Made by a program: the position numbers and the translations under genes | The notes under the pieces: model-generated | Databases searched by the model: none | The model's input: the letters and a program-made list of their open reading frames with translations, nothing else | What the model was told of the DNA's origin: nothing | In this document: in pieces, positions 25,283 to 33,762 of the stretch | How the letters are laid out: every line of letters starts with the position of its first letter | Numbering within the stretch: position 1 is the stretch's first letter | NCBI RefSeq assembly: GCF_039542035.1 | Contig: NZ_BAABHJ010000023.1 | Span: 310,001 to 374,000, forward strand | Length of the DNA: 64,000 nucleotides | Source: Actinoallomurus liliacearum | Lineage (GTDB): Bacteria > Actinomycetota > Actinomycetes > Streptosporangiales > Streptosporangiaceae | Direction of reading: 5' to 3'

Positions 25283-26326
25283 TCAGGCCGGATATGCGTG
25301 CGTCTCGGTGGCCTTCACCGCGGCCCATACGCGATCCCCCTCGGCGAGGCGAAGCTCGGCGAGCGCCGCGGGCGTCACGTCGGCGGCCGCGGGAACGGGT
25401 CCCTCCAGGTGGATCCGGATCTGGTCGGCGTGCGGTTCGAACCCGCCGACCGTCGCCTCCCAGAGGTTGCGGGGGCTGCCGTCGGGGCGCGTACGGAAGA
25501 GGGCGACGGCCGACGGGGGGAAGGCCAGGAAGACGTCTCCGTCCAAGGCCTCGGCCGTGTTGAAGACGACGGTGTTCCCGGGGAGGGTGACGGAGTGGCC
25601 ATGGGCCGTTCCCCGGTAGAGGTTGAGGCCGACGAGCCGGGCGACGTAGTCGGTGCGCGGGTGCCGGGCGACGTGTGCGGGCGTTCCCTCCTGCACGACG
25701 CCGCCGTTCTCGATGACCACGAGCCGGTCGGCCAGCGCCATGGCGTCGAGGGCGTCATGCGTGACCAGGACGGCGGCGCCGTCGAAGTCGGCGAGGTGGC
25801 GGCGCAGCCCGGCGCGCACCGTCAGGCGGGTATGGGCGTCCAGGGCGGACAGCGGCTCGTCGAGCAGCAGCAACCGGGGCCGTACGGCCAGGGCGCGGGC
25901 CAGCGCGACGCGCTGCGCCTGCCCGCCCGACAGCGTGCGGGGCCTGCGGGCCGCCTGGTCGGCGAGGCCCACCCGCTCCAGCCACTCGGCCGCGAGCCGG
26001 CGCGCCTCCCGTCGGCGGGCACCCTGGCAGCGCGGGCCGAACGCGACGTTCTCCAGGGCGGACAGGTGGGGGAAGAGGAGGTAGTCCTGGAAGACGACGC
26101 CGACGGCGCGGCGTTCGGCGGGCCGGTCGTGCCACTCCTCGCCGTCGACGCGGATGTGCCCCTCCGACAGCGGTGTCAGGCCGGCGAGCGCGCGCAGCGC
26201 GGTGGTCTTGCCCGCGCCGTTCGGGCCGAGCAGCGCCACGACCTCGCCCGGCGCGGCGGTGAGCGCCAGGTCGAGGGTGAAGGTCCCGCGCCGTACGACC
26301 AGCCGAGCGTCGATCACGACACCCAT
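25283..26326 (-). CDS. modC: Molybdate ABC transporter ATPase ModC
   Basis: The 347-residue ATPase shows Walker A GPNGAGKTT (about 34), Q-loop VFQDYLLFP, signature LSGGQAQRVALARAL (about 130), Walker B LLLLDEPLSALD and H-loop VLVTHDALDAM. The C-terminal TOBE part (about 285-345) binds the oxyanion in ModC proteins. It powers import through ModB. Its start overlaps modB by 13 bases. Confidence 0.95.
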   Translation of the reverse strand: MGVVIDARLVVRRGTFTLDLALTAAPGEVVALLGPNGAGKTTALRALAGLTPLSEGHIRVDGEEWHDRPAERRAVGVVFQDYLLFPHLSALENVAFGPRCQGARRREARRLAAEWLERVGLADQAARRPRTLSGGQAQRVALARALAVRPRLLLLDEPLSALDAHTRLTVRAGLRRHLADFDGAAVLVTHDALDAMALADRLVVIENGGVVQEGTPAHVARHPRTDYVARLVGLNLYRGTAHGHSVTLPGNTVVFNTAEALDGDVFLAFPPSAVALFRTRPDGSPRNLWEATVGGFEPHADQIRIHLEGPVPAAADVTPAALAELRLAEGDRVWAAVKATETHAYPA

Positions 26327-27090
26327 CGCCCCCGCAGGCCCGCCAGTACGACGACCGACACGGCCAGCAGCACGAGGCTGAGCACGATCGCGGACTGCGG
26401 GTCGTTCTCCAGCGCGAGGTAGACGGCGAGCGGCATGGTCTGCGTACGGCCCGGGAAGTTGCCGGCGAACGTGATGGTGGCGCCGAACTCACCGAGCGCC
26501 CGTGCCCAGCACAGCACCGCCCCGGCGCCGACCCCCGGCGCGATCAGGGGCAGCGTGACGCGCCGGAACGTCGTCCACCGCGAGGCGCCGAGCGTCGCCG
26601 CGGCGTCCTCGTAGCGCAGGTCGGCCGCGCGCACTGCGCCCTCCACGCTGATCACGAGAAACGGCAGGGCCACGAACGCCTCCGCCAGCACCACGCCCGC
26701 GGTCGTGAAGGGCAGCGTCACGCCGAACCAGCGGTCCAGCCAGCGCCCAACGAGGCCGTTGCGGCCCAGCGCCAGGAGCAGCGCCACGCCACCGACCACC
26801 GGGGGCAGGACCAGCGGCACGGTGACGAGGGCCCGCACCAGCCGCCGGCCGGGGAAGTCGATCCGGGCCAGCACCCAGGCCAGCGGAACTCCCACGAGCA
26901 GGCACAGCAGCGTGGCGAGCGTCGCGCTGACCAGCGACAGCCGCAGGGCGTCGAGGATCTCGGACCGGACCAGGCGCGTGCCGAGCGTCGACCACGGCGC
27001 GCGCACCAGCAGGCCCAGGAGGGGAAGGACGAGGAAGGCGAGCCCGATGAGGGCCGGAAGCACCAGCACCCAGGGCGCCCGCCGGTTCAC
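26314..27090 (-). CDS. modB: Molybdate ABC transporter permease ModB
   Basis: The 258-residue permease has about six transmembrane helices and the EAA loop (YEDAAATLGASRWTTFRRVTLP) that contacts ModC. It begins RRAPWVLVLPALIGLAFLVLP and includes the ARALGEFGATITFAGN segment typical of ModB/CysT. Its start overlaps the stop of modA, so the two are probably translated together. Confidence 0.95.
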   Translation of the reverse strand: MNRRAPWVLVLPALIGLAFLVLPLLGLLVRAPWSTLGTRLVRSEILDALRLSLVSATLATLLCLLVGVPLAWVLARIDFPGRRLVRALVTVPLVLPPVVGGVALLLALGRNGLVGRWLDRWFGVTLPFTTAGVVLAEAFVALPFLVISVEGAVRAADLRYEDAAATLGASRWTTFRRVTLPLIAPGVGAGAVLCWARALGEFGATITFAGNFPGRTQTMPLAVYLALENDPQSAIVLSLVLLAVSVVVLAGLRGRWVS

Positions 27091-27872
27091 GGCTTCTCGA
27101 ACCCCGCCTGCTGCAGCGTCGCCTGGCCCTGCGTGGAGAGCACCGACTGAACGAACTCCCCGGCCAGGCCGGGCTGCGGCGCCTTGGTGAGCGCGGCGAT
27201 CGGGTAGTCGTTGATCGCCTGGGCGGCCTCGGGGAAGTCGATGCCCTGGACCTGCCCGGCGGCCGCCTTGACGTCCGTCCGGTAGACCAGGGCGGCGTCC
27301 GCCTCGTTCAGCCGCACCTTGGTGAGGGCGGCCTTGACGTCCTGCTCCTGGGAGACCGGCTTCACGGTGAGCTTGGCGGCCGCGAGGGCCTTGAGCGCCG
27401 CCGCGCCGCAGGGCACCTGTGGGGCGCAGAGCACGACCTTCACCTTCGGGTCCGTCAGGTCCTTGAGCGACGTGACCTTGCCGGAGGAGCCCTTCGGGAC
27501 CGCGATCTCCAGGCGGTTGCGCGCGAACACGCGCGGCGTCGACGCCCGGCCCGCGTCGGTGACCTGCTTCATCGTGGCGGGGCTGGCCGCGGCGAAGACG
27601 TCCGCGGGGGCGCCCTGGTCGATCTGCTGGGCCAGGGCCGAACTGCCGCCGAAGTTGAACTTCACCCGGACGCCGGGATGGCTCGACTCGAACGCCTTGC
27701 CCAGGGAGGTGAACGACTCGGTCAGGGAGGCCGCGGCGAAGACCACGACCGTCCGCGTGGCGGCCTTGTCGCCGGAGTCCTTCTTGACCCCCTTGTCGCC
27801 GCAGCCGGCCGCGAGGGCGGCCGCGAGCCCGACGATCGAGGCGGTCCGGAGGGTGGTGCGATGACCGATCAT
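27087..27872 (-). CDS. modA: Molybdate-binding protein ModA (lipoprotein)
   Basis: Starting at ATG 27872 (ATGA overlap with the regulator gene), the 261-residue protein has a lipoprotein signal (IVGLAAALAAGC) and the ModA motifs VVVFAAASLTESFTSLG, KFNFGGSSALAQQI, PADVFAAASPATM and NEADAALVYRTDV. It delivers molybdate to ModBC from the outer face of the membrane. Confidence 0.94.
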   Translation of the reverse strand: MIGHRTTLRTASIVGLAAALAAGCGDKGVKKDSGDKAATRTVVVFAAASLTESFTSLGKAFESSHPGVRVKFNFGGSSALAQQIDQGAPADVFAAASPATMKQVTDAGRASTPRVFARNRLEIAVPKGSSGKVTSLKDLTDPKVKVVLCAPQVPCGAAALKALAAAKLTVKPVSQEQDVKAALTKVRLNEADAALVYRTDVKAAAGQVQGIDFPEAAQAINDYPIAALTKAPQPGLAGEFVQSVLSTQGQATLQQAGFEKP

Positions 27873-28255
27873 GAAGGCAACTCCACGACGACGTTGGTGG
27901 ACTTGATGACCCCCACGGCGACCACGCCGGGCTCCAGGCCGAGCTCGTCGGCCGCCTCCCGGCTCATGAGGGAGACGACGCGGAACGGCCCGGCCTGGAT
28001 CTCGACCTGTGCCATGACGCCGTCGCGGACGACCTCGGTGACGATGCCGCGCAGCCGGTTGCGGGCCGAGGACGGCGCCGTGCCGCCCCGATCGGCGGGG
28101 GAGCGGACGAAGGCCGCCAGGTCCGCCCCCGAGACGATCCGGTGGCCCTGCTCGTCCCGTCGGGCGGGCAGTTTCTCCGAGTCGATCCACCGTCGCACCG
28201 TGTCGGCGCTGACGCCGAGCAGGGACGCGACCTCACTGATCCGGAACGCCGTCAC
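27869..28255 (-). CDS. HTH-TOBE (Mop-like) regulator of molybdate uptake
   Basis: From GTG 28255 the protein is 128 residues. The N-terminus is an excisionase/MerR-like HTH (FRISEVASLLGVSADTVRRWIDSEKLPARRDEQG); the C-terminus is a Mop/TOBE domain (RNRLRGIVTEVVRDGVMAQVEIQAGPFRVVSLMSREAADELGL). This fusion is the usual actinobacterial molybdate-responsive regulator standing in for ModE. It leads the modABC operon and overlaps modA by ATGA. An alternative ATG at 28273 has no ribosome-binding site. The transcript may be leaderless. Confidence 0.85.
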   Translation of the reverse strand: MTAFRISEVASLLGVSADTVRRWIDSEKLPARRDEQGHRIVSGADLAAFVRSPADRGGTAPSSARNRLRGIVTEVVRDGVMAQVEIQAGPFRVVSLMSREAADELGLEPGVVAVGVIKSTNVVVELPS

Positions 28256-28262
28256 GCGGATC

Positions 28263-28268
28263 AGTGTA
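28263..28268 (-). promoter_or_regulatory. Candidate -10 element of the mod operon
   Basis: On the minus strand TACACT lies seven bases before GTG 28255, and no Shine-Dalgarno sequence precedes that codon. This is the arrangement seen in leaderless actinobacterial mRNAs. A TTGCCC about 14 bases upstream is a weak -35 candidate. Confidence 0.4.
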
Positions 28269-28295
28269 ACCATCGCGGATGCGGGCAACCGAGCC

Positions 28296-28307
28296 GATAT
28301 CCCGTGT
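28296..28307. promoter_or_regulatory. GATATCCC-GTGT motif upstream of the mod operon
   Basis: GATATCCCGTGT lies about 40 bases upstream of the regulator start and recurs with one base less at 25265 upstream of the second modA. It may be the operator read by the HTH-TOBE protein. Confidence 0.35.
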
Positions 28308-28350
28308 CGGATGCGAGGGGATACGTCCGTTGTGCCTCGCGGTCGCGTGC

Positions 28351-28950
28351 TCAGACGGTGGTGACCACCTGGTCGTACTCCAGCCGCGGGTTGCGCGGGA
28401 ACCAGGCGTCGGGGCCGGGCCTGCCGATGTTGACGACGGCGAGCACCTGGTGGCCGCCCTCGGGGAAGAACTCCTTGGCGACTCCTTCGGCGTCGAAGCC
28501 CGCCATCGGCCCGGCCGCCAGGCCGGCGGCGCGAACGCCGACGATGAAGTAGCCCACCTGGATCGCGCCGTTGAACGCCGCCATCCTGGCGCGGACCTCG
28601 GGCGCGCCGTGCAGGTCGTCCCGGGCGCCGGGGCGGTGCGGGAAGACGGTCGGCAGGTGCTCGTGGAAGTCGCTGTCGGCCGCGAGGACCGCCACCAGCG
28701 GCGCGGCCGCGGTCTTGGCCTTGTTGCCCTCCGCCATGTGCGCGACGAGGCGCTCACGGGCCTCCGGGGACCGGACCAGGACCACGCGCAGCGGCTGGAT
28801 GTTCATCGCCGTGGGCGCCCACTTGACGAGGTCGTAGATGGCGCGCACCTGTTCCTCCGAGACCGGCTCGTCGGTGAAGGTGTTCGCCGTACGGGCCGTA
28901 CGGAACAGGATGTCCTGAGCGGTGGGGTCGATGCTCAGCGAGTCGCTCAC
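28351..28950 (-). CDS. Nitroreductase family flavoenzyme (RutE-like)
   Basis: The 199-residue product starts at GTG 28950, behind GAGGAG. It has the nitroreductase pattern: ILFRTARTANTFTDEPVSEEQ, KWAPTAMNIQPLRVVLVRS, FNGAIQVGYFIVGVRAAGLAAGPMAGFD and VVNIGRPGPDAWFPRNPRL. The YFIVG.RAAGLAAGPM and C-terminal P.N.R motifs are like RutE/malonic semialdehyde reductases (HadB/RutE subgroup). FMN and NAD(P)H use are inferred; no rut genes are nearby. Confidence 0.88.
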   Translation of the reverse strand: MSDSLSIDPTAQDILFRTARTANTFTDEPVSEEQVRAIYDLVKWAPTAMNIQPLRVVLVRSPEARERLVAHMAEGNKAKTAAAPLVAVLAADSDFHEHLPTVFPHRPGARDDLHGAPEVRARMAAFNGAIQVGYFIVGVRAAGLAAGPMAGFDAEGVAKEFFPEGGHQVLAVVNIGRPGPDAWFPRNPRLEYDQVVTTV

Positions 28951-29010
28951 GGTGACTCCTCTTCGGGTCGTCTCCGGTGGTCGCTCCACCGGCAACGGTT
29001 GTGAACGCTA

Positions 29011-29024
29011 ATTGAAACTTCAAT
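29011..29024. promoter_or_regulatory. Palindrome upstream of nitroreductase gene
   Basis: ATTGAA-AC-TTCAAT is a perfect 6+6-bp inverted repeat in an AT-rich island 60 bases before the nitroreductase start. It is likely a promoter element or operator; the regulator is unknown. Confidence 0.4.
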
Positions 29025-29118
29025 CATCCCGAAGGGGAAGTGATCCGGCTCACGTCCCCGAGACCGTCAGAGAGCGGGCCCGGGGACGACCGTCAGAGGG
29101 CCGGGCCGAGGACGACTC

Positions 29119-29985
29119 CTACAGAGCCAGGCCGAGGGTGAACAGCGCGCCGAAGATGATCTGCAGCCGGCCGGTCTCGCCGAGCACGGCGATCAGCGCC
29201 GGGCCCTTCGCGCCGCGCAGCACCTTGGCGTTCGGCGCGATCGCCCACAGCGCCGACAACAGCGTGATCATCGCCCACGGCCGGGAGACCGCGACCGCCA
29301 GCACGCACAGGAACGCCGCGACGAAGCAGCCGCTGTACAGCACCCGCGTGCGCCGGTCACCGAGCAGGACCGCGAGCGTGCGCTTGCCGGACTTGGCATC
29401 GGTGGGGATGTCGCGCAGGTTGTTGACGACCAGCATCGAGCACGACAGCAGCCCGACCGGGATCGAGGCCACCCACGCCGCCCACGGCAGGCTCTCCAGC
29501 TGCACGTACGCCGTGCCGACCACCGAGACGAGGCCGAAGAAGACGAAGACCGACAGCTCGCCCAGCGCGCGGTAGCCGTACGGGCGGGAGCCCCCGGTGT
29601 AGAACCAGGCGGCCGCGATCGCCACCGCGCCGATCAGCACCAGCCACCAGGTCGTGACCGCCGCGAGGACCAGACCGGCCACCGCGGCGAGCGCGAAGCA
29701 GCCGAAGGCCGCAGCCAGGACCTGCTTCGGCGGCGCGACCTTCGAGCCGACCAGCCGCATGGGACCGACGCGGACCTCGTCGGTGCCGCGGATCCCGTCG
29801 CTGTAGTCGTTGGCGTAGTTCACCCCGATCTGCAGCAGCATGGCGACCACCAGCGCCAGCAGCGCGCGCCACCAGACGAAGTGGCCGTAGCCGATCGCTA
29901 CGCCGGTACCGACGGCGACGGGGACGATGGAGTTGGGGAGGGTTCGGGGCCGCGAGCCGGCGACCCACTGGGAGAGGGTCGCCAC
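29119..29985 (-). CDS. menA: 1,4-dihydroxy-2-naphthoate polyprenyltransferase
   Basis: MenA prenylates dihydroxynaphthoate in menaquinone biosynthesis, in the membrane. The 288-residue protein begins QWVAGSRPRTLPNSIVPV, has the first Asp-rich motif NYANDYSDGIRGTDEVRVGP (about 55-75) and the second, NNLRDIPTDAKSGKRTLAV (about 185), and eight or nine hydrophobic segments. No other men gene is in the window. A short region of imperfect GC repeats follows its stop (29060-29115). Confidence 0.95.
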   Translation of the reverse strand: MATLSQWVAGSRPRTLPNSIVPVAVGTGVAIGYGHFVWWRALLALVVAMLLQIGVNYANDYSDGIRGTDEVRVGPMRLVGSKVAPPKQVLAAAFGCFALAAVAGLVLAAVTTWWLVLIGAVAIAAAWFYTGGSRPYGYRALGELSVFVFFGLVSVVGTAYVQLESLPWAAWVASIPVGLLSCSMLVVNNLRDIPTDAKSGKRTLAVLLGDRRTRVLYSGCFVAAFLCVLAVAVSRPWAMITLLSALWAIAPNAKVLRGAKGPALIAVLGETGRLQIIFGALFTLGLAL

Positions 29986-30010
29986 TATCGCCCTTCCTCG
30001 AAGCCGATGA

Positions 30011-31636
30011 TCATGCGGGTGATTCTTCCGGACCCGTGCCGGAGCGCAGCCGGAGGGTCAGCAGCAGGCCGACGGCCAGCAGCGCGGCGGTGGCGAATGC
30101 CGCGCGGTCGGTGGCCGTGGCCAGGCTCTCGTTCGCGGCCCGGGACAGCCGGGGGTCCTCCCGGCGCAGGTCGCGGGCGAACGTCCCGGCGCTGTCGCGC
30201 AGCCGCTCGGCGTACGCCGAGCCCTGCCCGGCCGGCAGACCCGCCTCGTGCAGCCGGGCGGTCATCGCGTGGCTCAGCCCCACCGCGAAGACCGCGCCGA
30301 TCAGCGCGATCCCCAGCGCGGACCCGACCTGGCGCGCCGTCGACTGGGTGCCGGAGGCGAGGCCTGTGCTGGCGGGCGGGACGTCGCGCAGCACGATCCG
30401 GGTCAGCTGCCCGCTGGTCATGCCGAGGCCGAGGCCGTAGATCAGCATCCATGGCGCCAGTTCGAACCCGGTCGTGTCGGCGCGCGTGGTCAGGCCGATC
30501 AGCGCTGCCGCGATCACCTCGAGGGCCATTCCGGCCTGCAGCGTCCGGGCCGCGCCGAGGCGGCGCGACAGCCGCGCCGACATTCCGCCCGCCAGGAAGG
30601 TCCCGACGGCCAGCGGCAGGATCGCGACGCTCACCTGCAACGGGGAGTTCCCGTGCACGTCCTGGAGGAACAGCGGCAGCACGAACATCAACCCGAGCTC
30701 ACCGACGCTGATCAGGGACGCCGCCGCGTTGCCGCGCCGGAAGTCGGGGATGTGGAACAGCGAGAGGTCGAGCACGACCGGCCGGCCCGCCGCCGCCCGC
30801 GCCCGCTCGACCACGACGAGCGCCACCAGCATCACGACCCCGGCGGCCAGCGCCACCGGGATCGGCGACACGCCGACGTCCGGCCAGTGGAGCGGCCCGG
30901 CGGCGAACGGCCGGGTGACCGCCCACCAGCCGTACCGCTGGCCCTCGATCAGCGCGAACACCAGCGCCCCGAGACCGCCCGTGCTGAGCACGGTGCCCGG
31001 CCAGTCGCCGACGCGGCGCACCGCCGGGTCACGCGTCTCGGCCACCAGGAGCACCGTGCCGGCGACGATCAGCGCGCCGAGCGGAACGTTCACGCCGAAC
31101 GCCCAGCGCCAGCCGTACGACGTCGCGAGCCAGCCGCCGAGCAGCGGGCCCAGGGCGGCCATGCCGCCGATGAGCGACCCCCAGATGCCGAACGCGATCG
31201 CACGGTCCCGGCCGGTGAAGACGGACGTCACCGTGGACAGCGCGCCCGGCAGGATCATCGACGCGCCGACCCCCTGCAGGAGCCGTGCCCCGACCAGCGC
31301 GGGTCCGCTGCCGGACAGGGCCGCCAGCACGCTCGCCAGGACGAACACCACCGTGCCGAGGACGATCATCCGGCGCCTGCCGTACGCGTCGGCCGCCCGC
31401 CCGAACGGGATCAGCAGCGCCGCGAACACGAGGGAGTAGATCGACGTGATCCACTCGGCGGTGGTCGTCGTCAGCCGCAGCTCGGTCACGATCCGGGGCA
31501 GCATGACGTTGACGATCGTGGCGTCGACGATGATCAGCGAGACCGCGAGGCTGATCACCACCATCCCCAGCCAGCGGCGCCGTCCGGGCGAGCCGGTCGA
31601 GGACGCGGGCAGGGGAGGAGCCGAGCGCAAGGTCAT
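30011..31636 (-). CDS. MFS drug efflux transporter, DHA2 (14-TM, EmrB/QacA) family
   Basis: From ATG 31636 the product is 541 residues with about 14 transmembrane helices. Motif D1 (VDATIVNVMLPRIV) and motif A (GRAADAYGRRRM) are clear, and GVGASMILPGALSTV fits motif C-like helix 5. The family exports hydrophobic drugs using the proton gradient. It is divergent from a MarR-type gene, a common efflux/repressor layout. An upstream in-frame start (31684) lacks support. Confidence 0.9.
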   Translation of the reverse strand: MTLRSAPPLPASSTGSPGRRRWLGMVVISLAVSLIIVDATIVNVMLPRIVTELRLTTTTAEWITSIYSLVFAALLIPFGRAADAYGRRRMIVLGTVVFVLASVLAALSGSGPALVGARLLQGVGASMILPGALSTVTSVFTGRDRAIAFGIWGSLIGGMAALGPLLGGWLATSYGWRWAFGVNVPLGALIVAGTVLLVAETRDPAVRRVGDWPGTVLSTGGLGALVFALIEGQRYGWWAVTRPFAAGPLHWPDVGVSPIPVALAAGVVMLVALVVVERARAAAGRPVVLDLSLFHIPDFRRGNAAASLISVGELGLMFVLPLFLQDVHGNSPLQVSVAILPLAVGTFLAGGMSARLSRRLGAARTLQAGMALEVIAAALIGLTTRADTTGFELAPWMLIYGLGLGMTSGQLTRIVLRDVPPASTGLASGTQSTARQVGSALGIALIGAVFAVGLSHAMTARLHEAGLPAGQGSAYAERLRDSAGTFARDLRREDPRLSRAANESLATATDRAAFATAALLAVGLLLTLRLRSGTGPEESPA

Positions 31637-31778
31637 GGAAGGGTTCCAGATCGGTCTGTTCGATCCTGAATGGTTCGGCGTCAAACCTACCCCCGACTTC
31701 CCAGACCCCCTCCGGGCCCCTCACGGTGACCTCACGGCTCGGCTGCTCCGCTGGCCCTCCGCGCCCTGAGCACAGAGA

Positions 31779-32273
31779 ATGTCTGCCGTGCGAACCTCTG
31801 AGGCCGACCTCGAACGCATGTCGCTGTCCCGCCTGCTGGCCGTCGCCGGTCACGTCGTCGCCATGCACTGGCAACGGCTCATGGGCGGCTACGGCCTCAC
31901 CCCGCACGGCCTGGCCGTCCTCGCCTCCCTCGAGCGAGGATCGGCCCTCACCCAGCGGGAACTCGCCAGGCACTGCGGCATCGCCCCCTCGACACTCAAC
32001 CACACGGTCGACCATCTCGAGCGCTCGGGCTGGATCGAACGGCGACGGGAGGTCGCCGACCGCCGTCTCGTCCGCCTCGCGCTCACCGAGACGGGACGCC
32101 GCCAGCTCCGGCAGGCCCAGGGCGCGGCCGACAGCCAGATGGAGCCGATGCTCGACCACCTGCCCCCGGGCGACGAGCGGATCGTCCGCGACTTCCTCCT
32201 CGCCACCGTGCTGCGCTTCCAGTCGATGGACGACGCGCTGCCCGACCCGGCGCCCTCCAGGCCCGCCCTCTGA
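31779..32273 (+). CDS. MarR family transcriptional regulator
   Basis: The 164-residue protein has the MarR winged-helix: LTPHGLAVLASLERGSALTQRELARHCGIAPSTLNHTVDHLERSGWIERR and the wing DRRLVRLALTETG. Divergent from the DHA2 transporter; it probably represses that gene and responds to its substrates (inference). Start ATG 31779. Confidence 0.9.
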   Translation: MSAVRTSEADLERMSLSRLLAVAGHVVAMHWQRLMGGYGLTPHGLAVLASLERGSALTQRELARHCGIAPSTLNHTVDHLERSGWIERRREVADRRLVRLALTETGRRQLRQAQGAADSQMEPMLDHLPPGDERIVRDFLLATVLRFQSMDDALPDPAPSRPAL

Positions 32274-32334
32274 CCGGCGCGGTGGGGGGCGGATGAGCGG
32301 AAATCCGTCCGGCCGTGGTGTTAGGTTGCCGCGC

Positions 32335-33024
32335 ATGTCCTTCGACCTGTTGGAGCACCTTCCCAACGCCTGGCGCGAGCGCGTGGAGCCGCTGCTCGAC
32401 CCCGACGCCACCCGGCGGCTCGGCGACTTCGTGGCCGCGGAGTACGCCGCGGGCACCGTCTATCCGCCGGAGCCCGACCTGTTCAGCGCCTTCCGCCTGT
32501 GCGCGCCCGACGACGCCCGGGTGCTCATCCTCGGGCAGGACCCCTACCACGGCGCGGGTCAGGCGCACGGGCTGAGCTTCAGCGTCCGGCCGGGCGTGCG
32601 GATCCCGCCGTCGCTGCGCAACGTCTTCAAGGAGCTCCACGACGACCTCGGCGTCCCGGTCCCCACCACCGGGGACCTGACGCCGTGGGCCGAGCGGGGA
32701 GTGCTCCTGCTCAACGCGGTGCTGACCGTGCGCGCCGGAAAGGCGGGCTCCCACGCGGGCAAGGGCTGGGAGGAGTTCACCGACGCCGTGATCCGGGCCC
32801 TGGACGCCAGGAGCGAGCGGGTGGTGTTCGTGCTCTGGGGCGCCTACGCCCGCAAGAAGCGCGACCTCGTCACCGGCGCGCAGCACGTCGTGTTCGAGGC
32901 CGGGCACCCCAGCCCGATGAACCCGCGGGGCTTCCTCGGCAGCCGGCCGTTCAGCGCCGTCAACAAGGCCCTGGCCGACGCCGGGGAGCCCGAGATCGAC
33001 TGGACCCTCGACAGCACGAAGTAG
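32335..33024 (+). CDS. ung: Uracil-DNA glycosylase, family 1
   Basis: Ung removes uracil from DNA. The 229-residue protein from ATG 32335 has the catalytic water-activating motif ILGQDPYHGAGQAHGLSFSV (Asp about 68), the VLLLNAVLTV strand, VVFVLWGAYARKK, and the DNA-intercalating loop GHPSPMNPRGFLGSRPFS. Length and motifs are normal for the family. Confidence 0.97.
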   Translation: MSFDLLEHLPNAWRERVEPLLDPDATRRLGDFVAAEYAAGTVYPPEPDLFSAFRLCAPDDARVLILGQDPYHGAGQAHGLSFSVRPGVRIPPSLRNVFKELHDDLGVPVPTTGDLTPWAERGVLLLNAVLTVRAGKAGSHAGKGWEEFTDAVIRALDARSERVVFVLWGAYARKKRDLVTGAQHVVFEAGHPSPMNPRGFLGSRPFSAVNKALADAGEPEIDWTLDSTK

Positions 33025-33110
33025 CACCCACCGTCCGCCGGGCACCGCCGTTCCGCCGGTTCCGCTGCCCCGTGGGCTCCGCCGTCCCAGGGGGTGGCAC
33101 CGTCCCGCCG

Positions 33111-33133
33111 CTCCGCCGGGCCTTCCGGCGGAG
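33111..33133. terminator. Bidirectional terminator between ung and GNAT gene
   Basis: CTCCGCCGG-GCCTT-CCGGCGGAG is a perfect 9-bp stem with a 5-base loop in the 122-bp convergent gap. The rest of the gap is imperfect CCGCCG-type repeats. Confidence 0.65.
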
Positions 33134-33146
33134 CCGGGTCACGGGA

Positions 33147-33710
33147 TCAGGCGATGGCGGTGTGCAGGCGCACCATCGCGACCGGCTCGCCCATGTCGAC
33201 CTTGCTGTGCGTCCCGTCGGGCGCCCAGCCCGCCGAGGTCAGGAAGCCCCGGAGCGCGTCGTCGGCGGCGAAGACCCAGGTGATGGCCGTCGTGCAGCCG
33301 TCCTCGCGCAGATGGTCGACGGTGGCGGCGAGCAGGCGGCTACCGTGCCCGGCCCGCCCGTGGGCCGGGTCGACCAGGAGGGTGAGCAGCTCGCCGGTCG
33401 TCTGCGGGTCCTGGTCGGGATCCCCGGCGGGGGCGTGCGCGGCGAACCCGGTGATCACACCCTCGTCCACGGCGACCAGCAGCCGGTGCCGTGGGCTCGG
33501 CGGGGCGGCCACGGCCTCCGTCCAGCGCTCACGCCACAGGGCGACCGCCTCCGGACCGGTCATCTCGGCCAGCGCCGCCTCGGGGATGACGCCGGGGTAC
33601 CCCTCTCGCCAGGCCCGTACCTGGATCTCCGCGACGGCGGCCACGTCTCCTGGATACGCCGCCCGTACCCCCACCACGCCCACCGGTGTCTCGACCCCCG
33701 CTCGTTTCAC
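33147..33710 (-). CDS. GNAT family N-acetyltransferase
   Basis: The 187-residue protein shows the GNAT fold: VRAAYPGDVAAVAEIQVRAWREGYPG at the N-terminus and the acetyl-CoA loop LLTLLVDPAHGRAGHGSRLLAATVDHLREDG (RxxGxG as RAGHGS). The C-terminal segment ends TSAGWAPDGTH. Substrate is unknown. The start at GTG 33710 has no clear ribosome-binding site and could lie about ten codons further in. Confidence 0.85.
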   Translation of the reverse strand: MKRAGVETPVGVVGVRAAYPGDVAAVAEIQVRAWREGYPGVIPEAALAEMTGPEAVALWRERWTEAVAAPPSPRHRLLVAVDEGVITGFAAHAPAGDPDQDPQTTGELLTLLVDPAHGRAGHGSRLLAATVDHLREDGCTTAITWVFAADDALRGFLTSAGWAPDGTHSKVDMGEPVAMVRLHTAIA

Positions 33711-33762
33711 GTTCGTATGCCGACGACGGTACCGCCCATCCGCCCGCCGGGGTGGAGCGGCG

